Shown: piece by piece, positions 28,147-36,244 of the stretch
How positions within the stretch are numbered: the first letter of the stretch is position 1
Layout: each line of letters starts with the position of its first letter
Assembly (NCBI RefSeq): GCF_011881725.1
Contig: NZ_JAATUR010000001.1
Span: 1 to 64,000, forward strand
Length of the DNA stretch: 64,000 bases
Reading direction: 5' to 3'
From: Escherichia coli
Lineage (GTDB): Bacteria; Pseudomonadota; Gammaproteobacteria; Enterobacterales; Enterobacteriaceae
Notes under the pieces: generated by a model
Database searches by the model: none
What the model was told of the DNA's origin: nothing
Seen by the model: only the letters and a program-made list of their open reading frames with translations
Made by a program: the position numbers and the translations under genes

Positions 28147-28395
28147 ATGGTAAATCGTGAAATAGTAATGGATTACATCCTTTCCTGTTTACAGGATTTG
28201 GTCGAAAACGGTGTGGAAATTAAGCCTGACAGCGATCTCGTCAACGATCTCGGCCTGGAGTCGATTAAAGTGATGGATCTCTTAATGATGCTGGAAGACA
28301 GATTTGATATTTCCATTCCTATTAATATTCTGCTGGATGTCAAAACCCCTGTGCAATTAATGGAAACACTGCTTCCATGGCTGGAGAATAAATAA
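28147..28395 (+). CDS. Dedicated acyl carrier protein
   Basis: An 82-residue ACP with the phosphopantetheine site DLGLESIKVMD (Ser39) and the acidic helix II MMLEDRFDISIP typical of carriers. It is not AcpP, whose gene and sequence differ. Its stop overlaps the following synthase start by one base (TAATG), so carrier and synthase are made together. It is likely charged by the upstream acyl-AMP ligase and delivers the acyl chain to the oxoamine synthase. Confidence 0.88.
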   Translation: MVNREIVMDYILSCLQDLVENGVEIKPDSDLVNDLGLESIKVMDLLMMLEDRFDISIPINILLDVKTPVQLMETLLPWLENK

Positions 28396-29567
28396 TGGGG
28401 CTATACGATAAATACGCGCGTCTAGCGGGCGAGCGACTGCAATTTAGCGATAATGGGCTAACACCGTTTGGTACCTGTATTGATGAAGTGTATTCCGCCA
28501 CCGAAGGCCGTATCGGCGATAAAAAAGTGATCCTGGCCGGGACTAATAATTATCTCGGTTTAACCTTCAATCATGATGCTATTGCCGATGGTCAGGCAGC
28601 GTTAGCGACACAAGGCACCGGCACCACCGGTTCACGTATGGCTAATGGCAGTTATGCGCCGCATCTGGCCTTAGAGAAAGAGATTGCAGAGTTTTTCAAT
28701 CGTCCTACCGCTATCGTTTTTTCAACCGGTTATACCGCTAATTTAGGCGTCATCAGCGCACTCGCCGACCATAACGCCGTGGTGTTGCTGGATGCCGACA
28801 GCCACGCCAGTATTTATGACGCCTGTTCTCTCGGCGGCGCGGAGATTATTCGTTTCCGCCATAATGACGCCAACGATCTGGAGCGTCGCATGGTTCGCCT
28901 CGGTGAACGGGCGAAAGAGGCGATTATCATCGTTGAAGGCATCTACAGTATGCTCGGTGACGTTGCGCCGCTGGCGGAAATTGTCGATATCAAACGTCGT
29001 CTCGGCGGCTATTTGATTGTCGATGAAGCTCACTCGTTTGGCGTGTTAGGCGCAACGGGGCGTGGCCTGGTTGAAGCCGTTGGCGTTGAAGATGATGTGG
29101 ATATTATCGTCGGCACCTTCAGCAAAAGCCTGGCTTCTATTGGTGGTTTTGCTGTCGGCTCGGAAGCGATGGAAGTGCTGCGCTACGGCAGCCGTCCGTA
29201 TATTTTTACCGCCTCCCCTTCGCCTTCCTGCATCGCAACCGTGCGCTCGTCATTAAGAACTATTGCCACTCAACCAGAGTTGCGGCAAAAACTGATGGAT
29301 AATGCCAACCAGCTGTATGACGGGCTGCAAAAGCTGGGTTACGAGTTAAGTTCACATATTAGTCCGGTAGTGCCGGTGATAATCGGTTCGAAAGAGGAAG
29401 GTTTGCGCATCTGGCGTGAGCTTATCTCCCTGGGCGTGTATGTGAACCTTATCCTGCCACCTGCCGCACCGGCGGGTATTACGCTGCTGCGCTGTAGCGT
29501 TAATGCAGCCCACAACCGTGAACAAATTGATGCCATCATTCAGGCATTCGCCACTCTGAAGCAGTAA
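28395..29567 (+). CDS. Serine palmitoyltransferase-type alpha-oxoamine synthase
   Basis: A 390-residue PLP enzyme of the alpha-oxoamine synthase family (SPT, BioF, Kbl, HemA). The residues expected for catalysis are present with the spacing of bacterial SPTs: His137 in DADSHASIYD stacking on PLP, Asp210 and His213 in LIVDEAHSFG, and the Schiff-base Lys244 in GTFSKSLASIGGF. It would condense an acyl-thioester with an amino acid, by context serine and acyl-ACP, to give a 3-keto sphingoid base and CO2. BioF is less likely because no biotin genes are nearby and an ACP is directly coupled. It ends the operon at a hairpin. Confidence 0.83.
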   Translation: MGLYDKYARLAGERLQFSDNGLTPFGTCIDEVYSATEGRIGDKKVILAGTNNYLGLTFNHDAIADGQAALATQGTGTTGSRMANGSYAPHLALEKEIAEFFNRPTAIVFSTGYTANLGVISALADHNAVVLLDADSHASIYDACSLGGAEIIRFRHNDANDLERRMVRLGERAKEAIIIVEGIYSMLGDVAPLAEIVDIKRRLGGYLIVDEAHSFGVLGATGRGLVEAVGVEDDVDIIVGTFSKSLASIGGFAVGSEAMEVLRYGSRPYIFTASPSPSCIATVRSSLRTIATQPELRQKLMDNANQLYDGLQKLGYELSSHISPVVPVIIGSKEEGLRIWRELISLGVYVNLILPPAAPAGITLLRCSVNAAHNREQIDAIIQAFATLKQ

Positions 29568-29572
29568 TGATG

Positions 29573-29601
29573 ATCCGCCGAGGTGTTACGCCACGGCGGA
29601 T
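29573..29601. terminator. Hairpin between the two convergent lipid operons
   Basis: The perfect eight-base stem ATCCGCCG/CGGCGGAT has a 13-base loop and lies directly after the oxoamine synthase stop. The T-tract is weak (TTTAGTGTT). Its right arm ends one base short of the 3' end of the convergent permease gene. Confidence 0.6.
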
Positions 29602-30681
29602 TTAGTGTTGCCTGTCATACCAATACACCTGGCTCAACGCCACCAGCACAAACGCTACCGGTAAACCAAGCGCAGTAACGGGCGCACTCAACGCAAATAA
29701 CAATCCCAGATTGGCCATGATTTGGTAGCTTATCCAGGTAAGTAAACCAACGATGACGCCCACAGCAAGACGGCTGCCCATCCCTGGCGAGCGCGGGGCG
29801 CTAAAGGTAAAAGGCACTGCCAGTAAAATCATCGCCAGTGTTAAAATGGGATGCCCCAGCTTTTCCCACAATGCCAGGCGATACTCATTACTCGGTTGCC
29901 CGGTTTCCTGCAAATAGTTGATGTAATGGTTAAGCTGACGAACGGAAAAGCTATTGCCCGGCATCGACAGTTCTTCAAGATTCATACTGGTGAATGTCGA
30001 TTGCCAGGCAAGATTATCCGATGTTTCCAGCGTTTCTTTACCGTTCAGCCATTTTTTATGATTCACACCCTGCAGGATCCACGTTTTGTCGTCTTCAATA
30101 GTGGCATTACGCGCATAAATGTAGGATTCGAGCGAGAGATCGTCACGGTAATGAAAAATCTCTATGCCCACAGGTTGGCCCTGTTCGTTTAGCGATTTCA
30201 CTGTCACAAATTCATTGTCGCGTCTGGCCCACAGCATATTGCCAGTAATATCATCGTCTTCCCCCAACGCGGTGGCGGTCGATTTGATTTGCAGCGCCTG
30301 TTGCTGCAATGGCGAGGCAACCCACTCATCAATCGCGCCTAACGAAACAGTCCACAATATTCCGGCGACCAGTGCCACCAGTGCAATACGGAAAATAGAA
30401 AAGCCCGTGCTACGAATAGCGGTAAGTTCACTGTTTTTCGATAGTTGCCCGAGACCGACAATACCTCCCAATAGAGCGATAAACGGAGAAAGTTCGACCA
30501 GTGTGCGCGGTAAGGTCATCAGCACCACCAACACCGCCTGAGTCCAGCGGTAACCACCGGGGCTGACATCATCCAGTTCGTTAATCAGGTTGAAGGTGGT
30601 AAAAAGCGGCAGCAGTAACCCTGCGGCGGCGGCAAAACCGAGAAAGAGGTGACGGATTAAATAGCGACTGAAAACATTCAT
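29602..30681 (-). CDS. LptG-like permease (YjgP/YjgQ family), second of a pair
   Basis: A 359-residue membrane protein starting MNVFSRYLIRHLFLGFAAAA. It has three N-terminal membrane segments, a periplasmic jellyroll-like domain (residues ~130-265, WARRDNEFVTVKSLNEQGQP...) and three C-terminal segments, the LptF/LptG layout. LptF/G form the ABC-permease that lifts lipopolysaccharide out of the inner membrane with LptB2 and LptC. This is a paralogue, not the housekeeping gene. The ATG at 30681 overlaps the upstream stop (ATGA). No ATPase or LptC is nearby, so it would have to borrow LptB or another ATPase. Confidence 0.85.
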   Translation of the reverse strand: MNVFSRYLIRHLFLGFAAAAGLLLPLFTTFNLINELDDVSPGGYRWTQAVLVVLMTLPRTLVELSPFIALLGGIVGLGQLSKNSELTAIRSTGFSIFRIALVALVAGILWTVSLGAIDEWVASPLQQQALQIKSTATALGEDDDITGNMLWARRDNEFVTVKSLNEQGQPVGIEIFHYRDDLSLESYIYARNATIEDDKTWILQGVNHKKWLNGKETLETSDNLAWQSTFTSMNLEELSMPGNSFSVRQLNHYINYLQETGQPSNEYRLALWEKLGHPILTLAMILLAVPFTFSAPRSPGMGSRLAVGVIVGLLTWISYQIMANLGLLFALSAPVTALGLPVAFVLVALSQVYWYDRQH

Positions 30682-31748
30682 CGGGAAAATTTCTGCAGCA
30701 AAGAGAAGTCGCGAGCGACCAGCATCAACAGGCCTATTAGCATGAGTCCAGGCACTATCCACAAACCAGGTATGAGGGGAATCGCGCCGTTAGCCACCAG
30801 GGTGCGACAGACATCACCGCCATAAAAAATGGCAATAAACAGCAATGTCAGTGGCAGTAACGTTGAAAATCGCCCTTGCCGCGGTTTTACCCGACTTAAT
30901 GAAATGGCCAGCAACGCCATCAACAATGCTGTCAGGCCACGGCTTTGTCGCCATTGCAGTTCGGCATGATCGGCAGGAAAGACTGAGCGCGCCAGCTCCG
31001 TGACCGATTTCGCTTTGCGTTTGATGTTAGGGCTTTGATCCAGCGGATTCAGATGCAATTGCAGATTACGGTAGATCTGTTCGTTGTCGTCACGGCCCTG
31101 ATGATCAAGAAGATAGGCGGTCCCGTTATGCAACATAACGGTAGGTTTCTCGGGTGATGGGTCAACCACATCAACCGAACGGGCGCGGAAAATGCGGGTT
31201 CGATTGGCGGTAGAAGTATAAATCAGCGCGTCAGTCAGGCGATTATTATCTTGATCAACCGTCTGCGAAAGGATCATTCGTCCGTTATCGTTAGTGTTAA
31301 ATTTCTTTGACCGCAACTGGCGAACATCCAGCTCCGACTGTGACTGTTGTTCCAGTTGATAAATCTGCGCATAAGCCCAGGGCCTGCCATACATCGATAA
31401 CAGCGTGACAAAAATGCTTAATGGAATTGCCAGATACAGAACAGCTTTATACAAACGTGCCGGACTGGCGCCCGCCGCAGAGATAGCGGTAATTTCCGAG
31501 TCGGTATACATCTGCCCAAGCGTCACGCCAACGGATACATACAGGCCAACGGGTAACAACATCTCCAGTGCAATCAGCACCTTGTAGAAAACGATATCCA
31601 GCACAACATCAAGAGCTAACGTCCCATTTGCCGCTTCGGTCAGATAACGCTGGGCGGAATAGCTGGCGAAAATAAAGATCAGAAAACCGACGATAATCAG
31701 CACCAGACGGCGCGTACCACGCATGATGTAGTGTTCAACCAGCCTCAT
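30678..31748 (-). CDS. LptF-like permease (YjgP/YjgQ family), first of a pair
   Basis: A 356-residue protein with the same 3 TM - periplasmic domain - 3 TM plan: MRLVEHYIMRGTRRLVLIIV, LLPVGLYVSVGVTLGQMYTDSEITAISAAGAS (the family's conserved cytoplasmic coupling-helix motif around residue 80) and a periplasmic part rich in beta strands (RMILSQTVDQDN ... AYLLDHQGRDD). It is coupled to the second permease by four bases, as expected of a heterodimer. It follows the YtfJ-like gene by 29 bases. By context it carries the lipid made by the facing operon across the periplasm. Confidence 0.87.
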   Translation of the reverse strand: MRLVEHYIMRGTRRLVLIIVGFLIFIFASYSAQRYLTEAANGTLALDVVLDIVFYKVLIALEMLLPVGLYVSVGVTLGQMYTDSEITAISAAGASPARLYKAVLYLAIPLSIFVTLLSMYGRPWAYAQIYQLEQQSQSELDVRQLRSKKFNTNDNGRMILSQTVDQDNNRLTDALIYTSTANRTRIFRARSVDVVDPSPEKPTVMLHNGTAYLLDHQGRDDNEQIYRNLQLHLNPLDQSPNIKRKAKSVTELARSVFPADHAELQWRQSRGLTALLMALLAISLSRVKPRQGRFSTLLPLTLLFIAIFYGGDVCRTLVANGAIPLIPGLWIVPGLMLIGLLMLVARDFSLLQKFSR

Positions 31749-31777
31749 TCACTAACGCCCTCAATCCTTTGAGTTTA

Positions 31778-32341
31778 TTATTCATTGATCAGCTTCTTAG
31801 CCAGCGCAATGACCTGATCAACCTCTTCTGGCGTCAGGCTGCCGTCCTTTGCCCACTGAATTTGCCCGGCTTTATTCAATACCAGAATAGTTGAACTCTG
31901 CTCCGGTAATTGCCAGGTAATGCGCCCCAGGCCGCTGCCGTCGATTACGAATTGTGCCCACGGATAGCGACGTTTATTTTTTTCGATTTTGCCAACGACA
32001 AAATAGCCGGTGCCAAAGATGGCATCATCGGTGTTCACAATGGTGGTGGGCTGAAAACGATCCTGCGGAAAATTTGCTGCTTCTACCGCTTTAATTAACA
32101 GCGAGTTCTTTTTCTTCGCCGATTTTCGCCCGGCGATATACTGAATAATGCGGACTTTTCCCTTCAGTTGCGTGCTGTTCCATTTTTGGTAGTGAATTTC
32201 ATCGTCGCTATTCAGAAGCAGCTCACCGCCTTCCTGGATATAAACAGGGGGAACTGGTTTTCCCGTGACGAAATTGTGTGCCTCCGCGACAGGCAATAAG
32301 AGCATGATAATCAGCGTGGCAATCAAACGAGATGACATCAT
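31778..32341 (-). CDS. Periplasmic YtfJ-family protein (paralogue)
   Basis: A 187-residue protein with signal peptide MMSSRLIATLIIMLLLPVAEA. The mature domain runs closely parallel to E. coli YtfJ as I recall it: HNFVTGKPVPPV, YQKWNSTQLKGKVRIIQYIAGR, TTIVNTDDAIFGTGYFV, ILVLNKAGQIQWAKDGSLTPEEV. The fold is thioredoxin-like but there is no CxxC pair, so it is not a disulfide enzyme. YtfJ itself has no settled function. Here it is inside the lipid-export operon, suggesting a periplasmic helper. ATGATG gives two possible starts. Confidence 0.85.
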   Translation of the reverse strand: MMSSRLIATLIIMLLLPVAEAHNFVTGKPVPPVYIQEGGELLLNSDDEIHYQKWNSTQLKGKVRIIQYIAGRKSAKKKNSLLIKAVEAANFPQDRFQPTTIVNTDDAIFGTGYFVVGKIEKNKRRYPWAQFVIDGSGLGRITWQLPEQSSTILVLNKAGQIQWAKDGSLTPEEVDQVIALAKKLINE

Positions 32342-32349
32342 TACCCCGG

Positions 32350-33174
32350 TTATAGCGGAAAACGCGAAATCAGCAGTTCTAAACGCTGGCGGATATCGCT
32401 ATCCAGCGCCACCGGCGCATCATACGACTGGCGGTTTTCCATATCATCCGCCACCATGTCATCGTGCTTATCCCCCATCAGGCCATTAATGGCCGCCAGG
32501 AAGCGGGAAATCTGCAACGCTTCTTTATTTTCTGGATCAAGGGATCTTAGGGTGTCGTAATAAGAAACCTGCTGACTGATGATTTTTCGCACATCATGAA
32601 ATTCCCTGCCGGTTAGTTGCGACTTGGCAATAATTTCTTTCATGATGTGTATTTGCTTCTGGCGATAAACGATAAAACCGTTAACGCTTTCTAACTGACT
32701 ATGGCGTAAGGAATAGTTCACCAACGACCAGACCGGAGAGCTTAAATAAATTCGTAACAGGTTGCCGTAAAACGACACAATATTTTTCTTACCATTGCGG
32801 AATCCGTCCTGAAAACGCCCCAGAAAAACTGTCGTTTTGCCAAATAAAAATCCAGCTTGATGCTTCTTTAAATACAGCCGTTGCGCAAAACGCAGATGCT
32901 TATAGCGGGCACGCATGTATTTAAACTGTTTGCGCTCTTCGTCGGTAAGGTCGTCACCTTTCGCTTGCTTCAGGATCAGGTGAAGTAACTCCTTGCGATT
33001 AACTCCGTCCAGCCAGAATCTCAGGCATAATGCATAATTATCATGAATAACTTCTGATGAACAACGCAGTGCGATCGTTGGCGGTAAACTAACTTGAGCG
33101 TCGATAACATCATCTTCCTCAACCGCAATAAATAAACGCTCACTCGCCTCAAGTGGAAAATATTTTTTCATCAT
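32350..33174 (-). CDS. CHAD-like helical cytoplasmic protein
   Basis: A 274-residue, basic, mostly helical protein with no signal peptide or membrane segment. The C-terminal part GREFHDVRKIISQQVSYYD...FLAAINGLMGDKHDDMVADD resembles the second half of CHAD domains, helical bundles with conserved His/Lys/Arg that bind polyphosphate or other anions. The N-terminal half (RARYKHLRFAQRLYLKKHQAG) is rich in Arg, Lys and aromatic residues. I do not recognise the exact family. It is coupled to yghQ by a one-base TGATG overlap and belongs to the lipid export/modification operon. Confidence 0.6.
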   Translation of the reverse strand: MMKKYFPLEASERLFIAVEEDDVIDAQVSLPPTIALRCSSEVIHDNYALCLRFWLDGVNRKELLHLILKQAKGDDLTDEERKQFKYMRARYKHLRFAQRLYLKKHQAGFLFGKTTVFLGRFQDGFRNGKKNIVSFYGNLLRIYLSSPVWSLVNYSLRHSQLESVNGFIVYRQKQIHIMKEIIAKSQLTGREFHDVRKIISQQVSYYDTLRSLDPENKEALQISRFLAAINGLMGDKHDDMVADDMENRQSYDAPVALDSDIRQRLELLISRFPL

Positions 33175-34523
33175 CAGGATTTCTCTCCGACTGCGTTATA
33201 CCGCAATGAATGGCGCTGAAAAAATGCCTTTAAGGTTGGAATTAACGAGAGCACCACATCCAGACATTGCCCACCGAAGTAAGCAAATGCTGCCCCCAGC
33301 ACGCCAAACAGATGACAGAACATGAACAGCAACACGATGTAGCCAATTGAGGCGATGGTTTGCGCTACGAGGAAAGCGCGCTGTTTCCCCGCCATTAGCA
33401 ATAATGACTCCTGCGGAAAGCCCAGCATTGAAATCACAATGGCCCCAAGCATCACCTGAATCAGGTCATACGCTTCGAGATACTTAACGCCAAACACCAG
33501 TGAAATGAGCGGCTTGCCGACGATCAACACCGCGAGCGCCACCAGAATACCGATTCCGCCCGCCAGTAAACCGGACTTCACACCTAACAACCACGGTCTT
33601 GTCGTACGCGGGTCTAAACGCATCACCTCTGGGTAAAAACTTTTCCCCAGCAAACCCGCTGGCGTCCCGGCGGCGTCGAAGAATGTCATAGCGATTTTAA
33701 ATAACCCGGCGGCAGCTGGCCCTAATATGATCCCTACCAGTACCGTGCTACATGAATTACGTGCCGACCAAATGGAGTGGGCAATGTTGGTTGACCAGAC
33801 GAAACTCCACGCGCCTTTGATGTGTCGGGCAGACTCAAACAGATCCAATTTGAACGCGTTATGGATATTTCTGCGGCGTAATTCGCGCGCAGCAAACCAC
33901 CAGTACATGGTGCCGCCAATCAGATTCGATGCGTACCAGGCGATAACAAATCCGGCAAAACCAAAGTTAAAATACCAGGCGATTACGCTCCCCGCAGCAC
34001 GCAGAAAAGGCTTCGTCGCCTGCTGCACAGCGATTAAGTCAAAGCGATCAACCGCACGCAAAATGCCGGTTGGCGTGGAGGACGCCATTGAAGGAATGAG
34101 CGTGCAATAGAGCGCCGCCAGCCAAAAGCTTTGGTCATCCAGACCTAATGAATGGGAAAGGAATGGCAGTAAAGCAATGCCGCCGACAATCGCCACCGCG
34201 CCGCTGACAATATCCAGAGAGAAAGAGAATGAGACGACATTGCGAAATTGCTGGGGATTATTGTTGGTTAATGCTGGCGTTCCGTACTGCACCACCAACT
34301 GCCATGTCTGAAACTTAATAAAATCGCTGATCGACTTGGCGTACGATTGCACAATTACCAGTACGCCAAACATCGCTGGCGTCATCCCTTTACCGGCGCA
34401 CGAAAGCGCCAGTAAGCCCAGCAAGGCGCTCACGACATTACTGGAGCCTAACCAGGCGCTATTGCGAATAATGGTGCGAAACGCACCATCAGCAAACCAA
34501 TGTTTGATGCTAAAACCCGCCAA
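33174..34523 (-). CDS. yghQ: YghQ, full-length MOP/Wzx-type flippase
   Basis: A 449-residue protein with about 12-14 membrane segments in the pattern of polysaccharide-type (Wzx-like) members of the MOP/MATE exporter superfamily. It probably flips a lipid-linked or phosphorylated lipid across the inner membrane. As I recall, the K-12 protein is shorter and begins inside this one (near MFGVLVIVQSYAKS), so this appears to be the intact form. The start is TTG 34523, supported by AAGGT nine bases upstream and an in-frame stop four codons further up. It is translationally coupled to the CHAD-like gene. Confidence 0.85.
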   Translation of the reverse strand: MAGFSIKHWFADGAFRTIIRNSAWLGSSNVVSALLGLLALSCAGKGMTPAMFGVLVIVQSYAKSISDFIKFQTWQLVVQYGTPALTNNNPQQFRNVVSFSFSLDIVSGAVAIVGGIALLPFLSHSLGLDDQSFWLAALYCTLIPSMASSTPTGILRAVDRFDLIAVQQATKPFLRAAGSVIAWYFNFGFAGFVIAWYASNLIGGTMYWWFAARELRRRNIHNAFKLDLFESARHIKGAWSFVWSTNIAHSIWSARNSCSTVLVGIILGPAAAGLFKIAMTFFDAAGTPAGLLGKSFYPEVMRLDPRTTRPWLLGVKSGLLAGGIGILVALAVLIVGKPLISLVFGVKYLEAYDLIQVMLGAIVISMLGFPQESLLLMAGKQRAFLVAQTIASIGYIVLLFMFCHLFGVLGAAFAYFGGQCLDVVLSLIPTLKAFFQRHSLRYNAVGEKS

Positions 34524-34568
34524 TTCAGCCAGACCTTATCGTTGATAATAAAAAGTATCCCGCCAGCC

Positions 34569-35327
34569 TTAAGTTAAACTTCGGCGGTCAGAAACGATGG
34601 CAACCAGAGAAACCGCCTTCTGTGCCTGCTCCAGCACTTCGCTGTAGGGCGCTCTGGAATCAATCTCAAGAATTTTTGTGCCGTTATAGCCAATCTTCGA
34701 CATGACGCCGATTTTGTCCTGCAACTCGGCATAATCGTGATCTGGCTTGCGGGAGATGGCAGTATCAATATCGATGCCCAGGCGAATAATTAATTCCGGG
34801 CGATATTGCGCCATTTGTTGGTATAACTGCCGCTCACGCTGTGCCAGGAACATGCTGATTTTCCCCGTCGCGCGTTCGACGCCAATCCCCGGCCCGTCAT
34901 AATAAAAACCGGAAATTTCCGCCTGAGGAAAGCGATCGCTGACCACCAGAATGCCGCTTTGCGTCAGTCGCTGAACCTTGCGCAGATTCGCCATTCTTCG
35001 CAGCGAGAAGCAGTACATAATCACCGCCGCCCATAGCGCCGGAGATTTGGTTTTCATGCTTTGGGTTTTCGAAGACTTGGCCGCCAGCCGCCGTTCCAGC
35101 CAGACGCCAACAATCGGCAAACGTTTGATTTTGTCGCCGTCTTCACCTGATAGCAGCCCCAGATAACGGCGTTCGGTTTGCCAGTATTGTTGCAACGATT
35201 TCACCAGGTCGGTGGTCAGCGTGGATTTACCGGTGCCATCACACCCGACCACCGCAATCAACCCCGGAATATAGTTGGGCTGAGGCGCGGTTGTGCTGTT
35301 AACAGTTTGCGTTTGTAGTGCATCCAT
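34569..35327 (-). CDS. yghR: YghR, dTMP-kinase-like P-loop protein
   Basis: A 252-residue P-loop protein with Walker A GCDGTGKST (28-36), a DRFPQAE motif (131-137, like the DR(F/Y/W) motif of thymidylate kinases) and an RKPDH box (193-197) where the LID of nucleoside-monophosphate kinases would be. It is one of three paralogues here (with YghS and YghT). The substrate is unknown. A housekeeping thymidylate kinase is not expected in triplicate, and the neighbourhood suggests phosphorylation of a lipid or head group. It is soluble and cytoplasmic. Confidence 0.85.
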   Translation of the reverse strand: MDALQTQTVNSTTAPQPNYIPGLIAVVGCDGTGKSTLTTDLVKSLQQYWQTERRYLGLLSGEDGDKIKRLPIVGVWLERRLAAKSSKTQSMKTKSPALWAAVIMYCFSLRRMANLRKVQRLTQSGILVVSDRFPQAEISGFYYDGPGIGVERATGKISMFLAQRERQLYQQMAQYRPELIIRLGIDIDTAISRKPDHDYAELQDKIGVMSKIGYNGTKILEIDSRAPYSEVLEQAQKAVSLVAIVSDRRSLT

Positions 35328-35357
35328 TCGTTAAATCATCCTTATCCATTTTGGTGA

Positions 35358-36071
35358 TCAGGAAAGCGCGGCATAAATCGCGCGTAGTGACGCTTGCAGA
35401 ATGTCATCGGCAGGCTGTCGCCCATCCAGTTCAAGGATCTTTGCACCATTGAATGTCAGTTGCGGCGTAACGGCGATTTTTTCCTGTAATGCCGCCAGTT
35501 GATGGTCAGGTTTACGCGAAAACGCGGTTTGTTCATCAATGCCAAGACGAATCAATAACACTGGCAAATAAGACGCCATCCACTGGTACAGTTTCAGCTC
35601 TCGCTGCCTTAACATTTTTATCCAGCCATTACCGCCTTTAGTTTTAGCCAGTTGTGGACCATCAAAACGAAATCCAGGGACTTCAACCTGCGGGTAGCGG
35701 TCGGTAATTAACAAAAAACCTTGCTGGATTTTTCTCAACATTTGACGAAACTTGTACGCCCGCCAGCAGGAAAGCAAATAGATAACCAGCGCAGTAATAT
35801 TGCCGGGCGGCATTGAGGGCTTTTCATGCACATGAGCTGCCTTACCCCGCAGATAACGCCCAAAAGGTGCGCCAATAATGGGGAGTTGTGATATCCATTC
35901 GCCAATTCGCCCGGAAGATTGCCCAAGATAAATGTGTTCTGTTGGCATTTTTGCTGCCAGTTCATTCACCAGGCTTGCCGTAAGGGTCGATTTACCTGAA
36001 CCATCACATCCTACAATGGCAATAACACGTACTGGCATGGAATTAATTATTGACATATTACGTTGATTCAC
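35358..36071 (-). CDS. yghS: YghS, dTMP-kinase-like P-loop protein
   Basis: A 237-residue paralogue of YghR and YghT: Walker A GCDGSGKST (21-29), DRYPQVEVPGFRFDGP in the middle, FSRKPDHQLAALQEKIAVT and the shared C-terminal pattern QLTFNGAKILELDG. It is the first gene of the minus-strand operon; a 30-base gap separates it from yghR, and it is divergent from yghT. The function is unknown. The family likeness to nucleotide kinases is clear, but the substrate is not. Confidence 0.85.
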   Translation of the reverse strand: MNQRNMSIINSMPVRVIAIVGCDGSGKSTLTASLVNELAAKMPTEHIYLGQSSGRIGEWISQLPIIGAPFGRYLRGKAAHVHEKPSMPPGNITALVIYLLSCWRAYKFRQMLRKIQQGFLLITDRYPQVEVPGFRFDGPQLAKTKGGNGWIKMLRQRELKLYQWMASYLPVLLIRLGIDEQTAFSRKPDHQLAALQEKIAVTPQLTFNGAKILELDGRQPADDILQASLRAIYAALS

Positions 36072-36244
36072 GAAAAACCCGGCAGAAAATAATGTATTGA
36101 ATATTACGTGGTACGTGCCCAGAATATCCGTTCAACCTTATTGTGACAATGGTTAATTGTGACATTGACCTGAATTACGCTTTCACAAAAACATATTAAT
36201 CAAATAAATATTTTGTGCGGATATTTAATTTTAAGGATATATTC

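Noticed and set aside
28395-29567. BioF (8-amino-7-oxononanoate synthase) as the identity of the PLP enzyme
   Set aside because: Sequence alone cannot fully separate BioF from SPT, but no biotin genes are nearby and the enzyme is coupled to its own ACP, acyl-AMP ligase and reductase. I keep SPT-type as the better call with BioF-like as the alternative.
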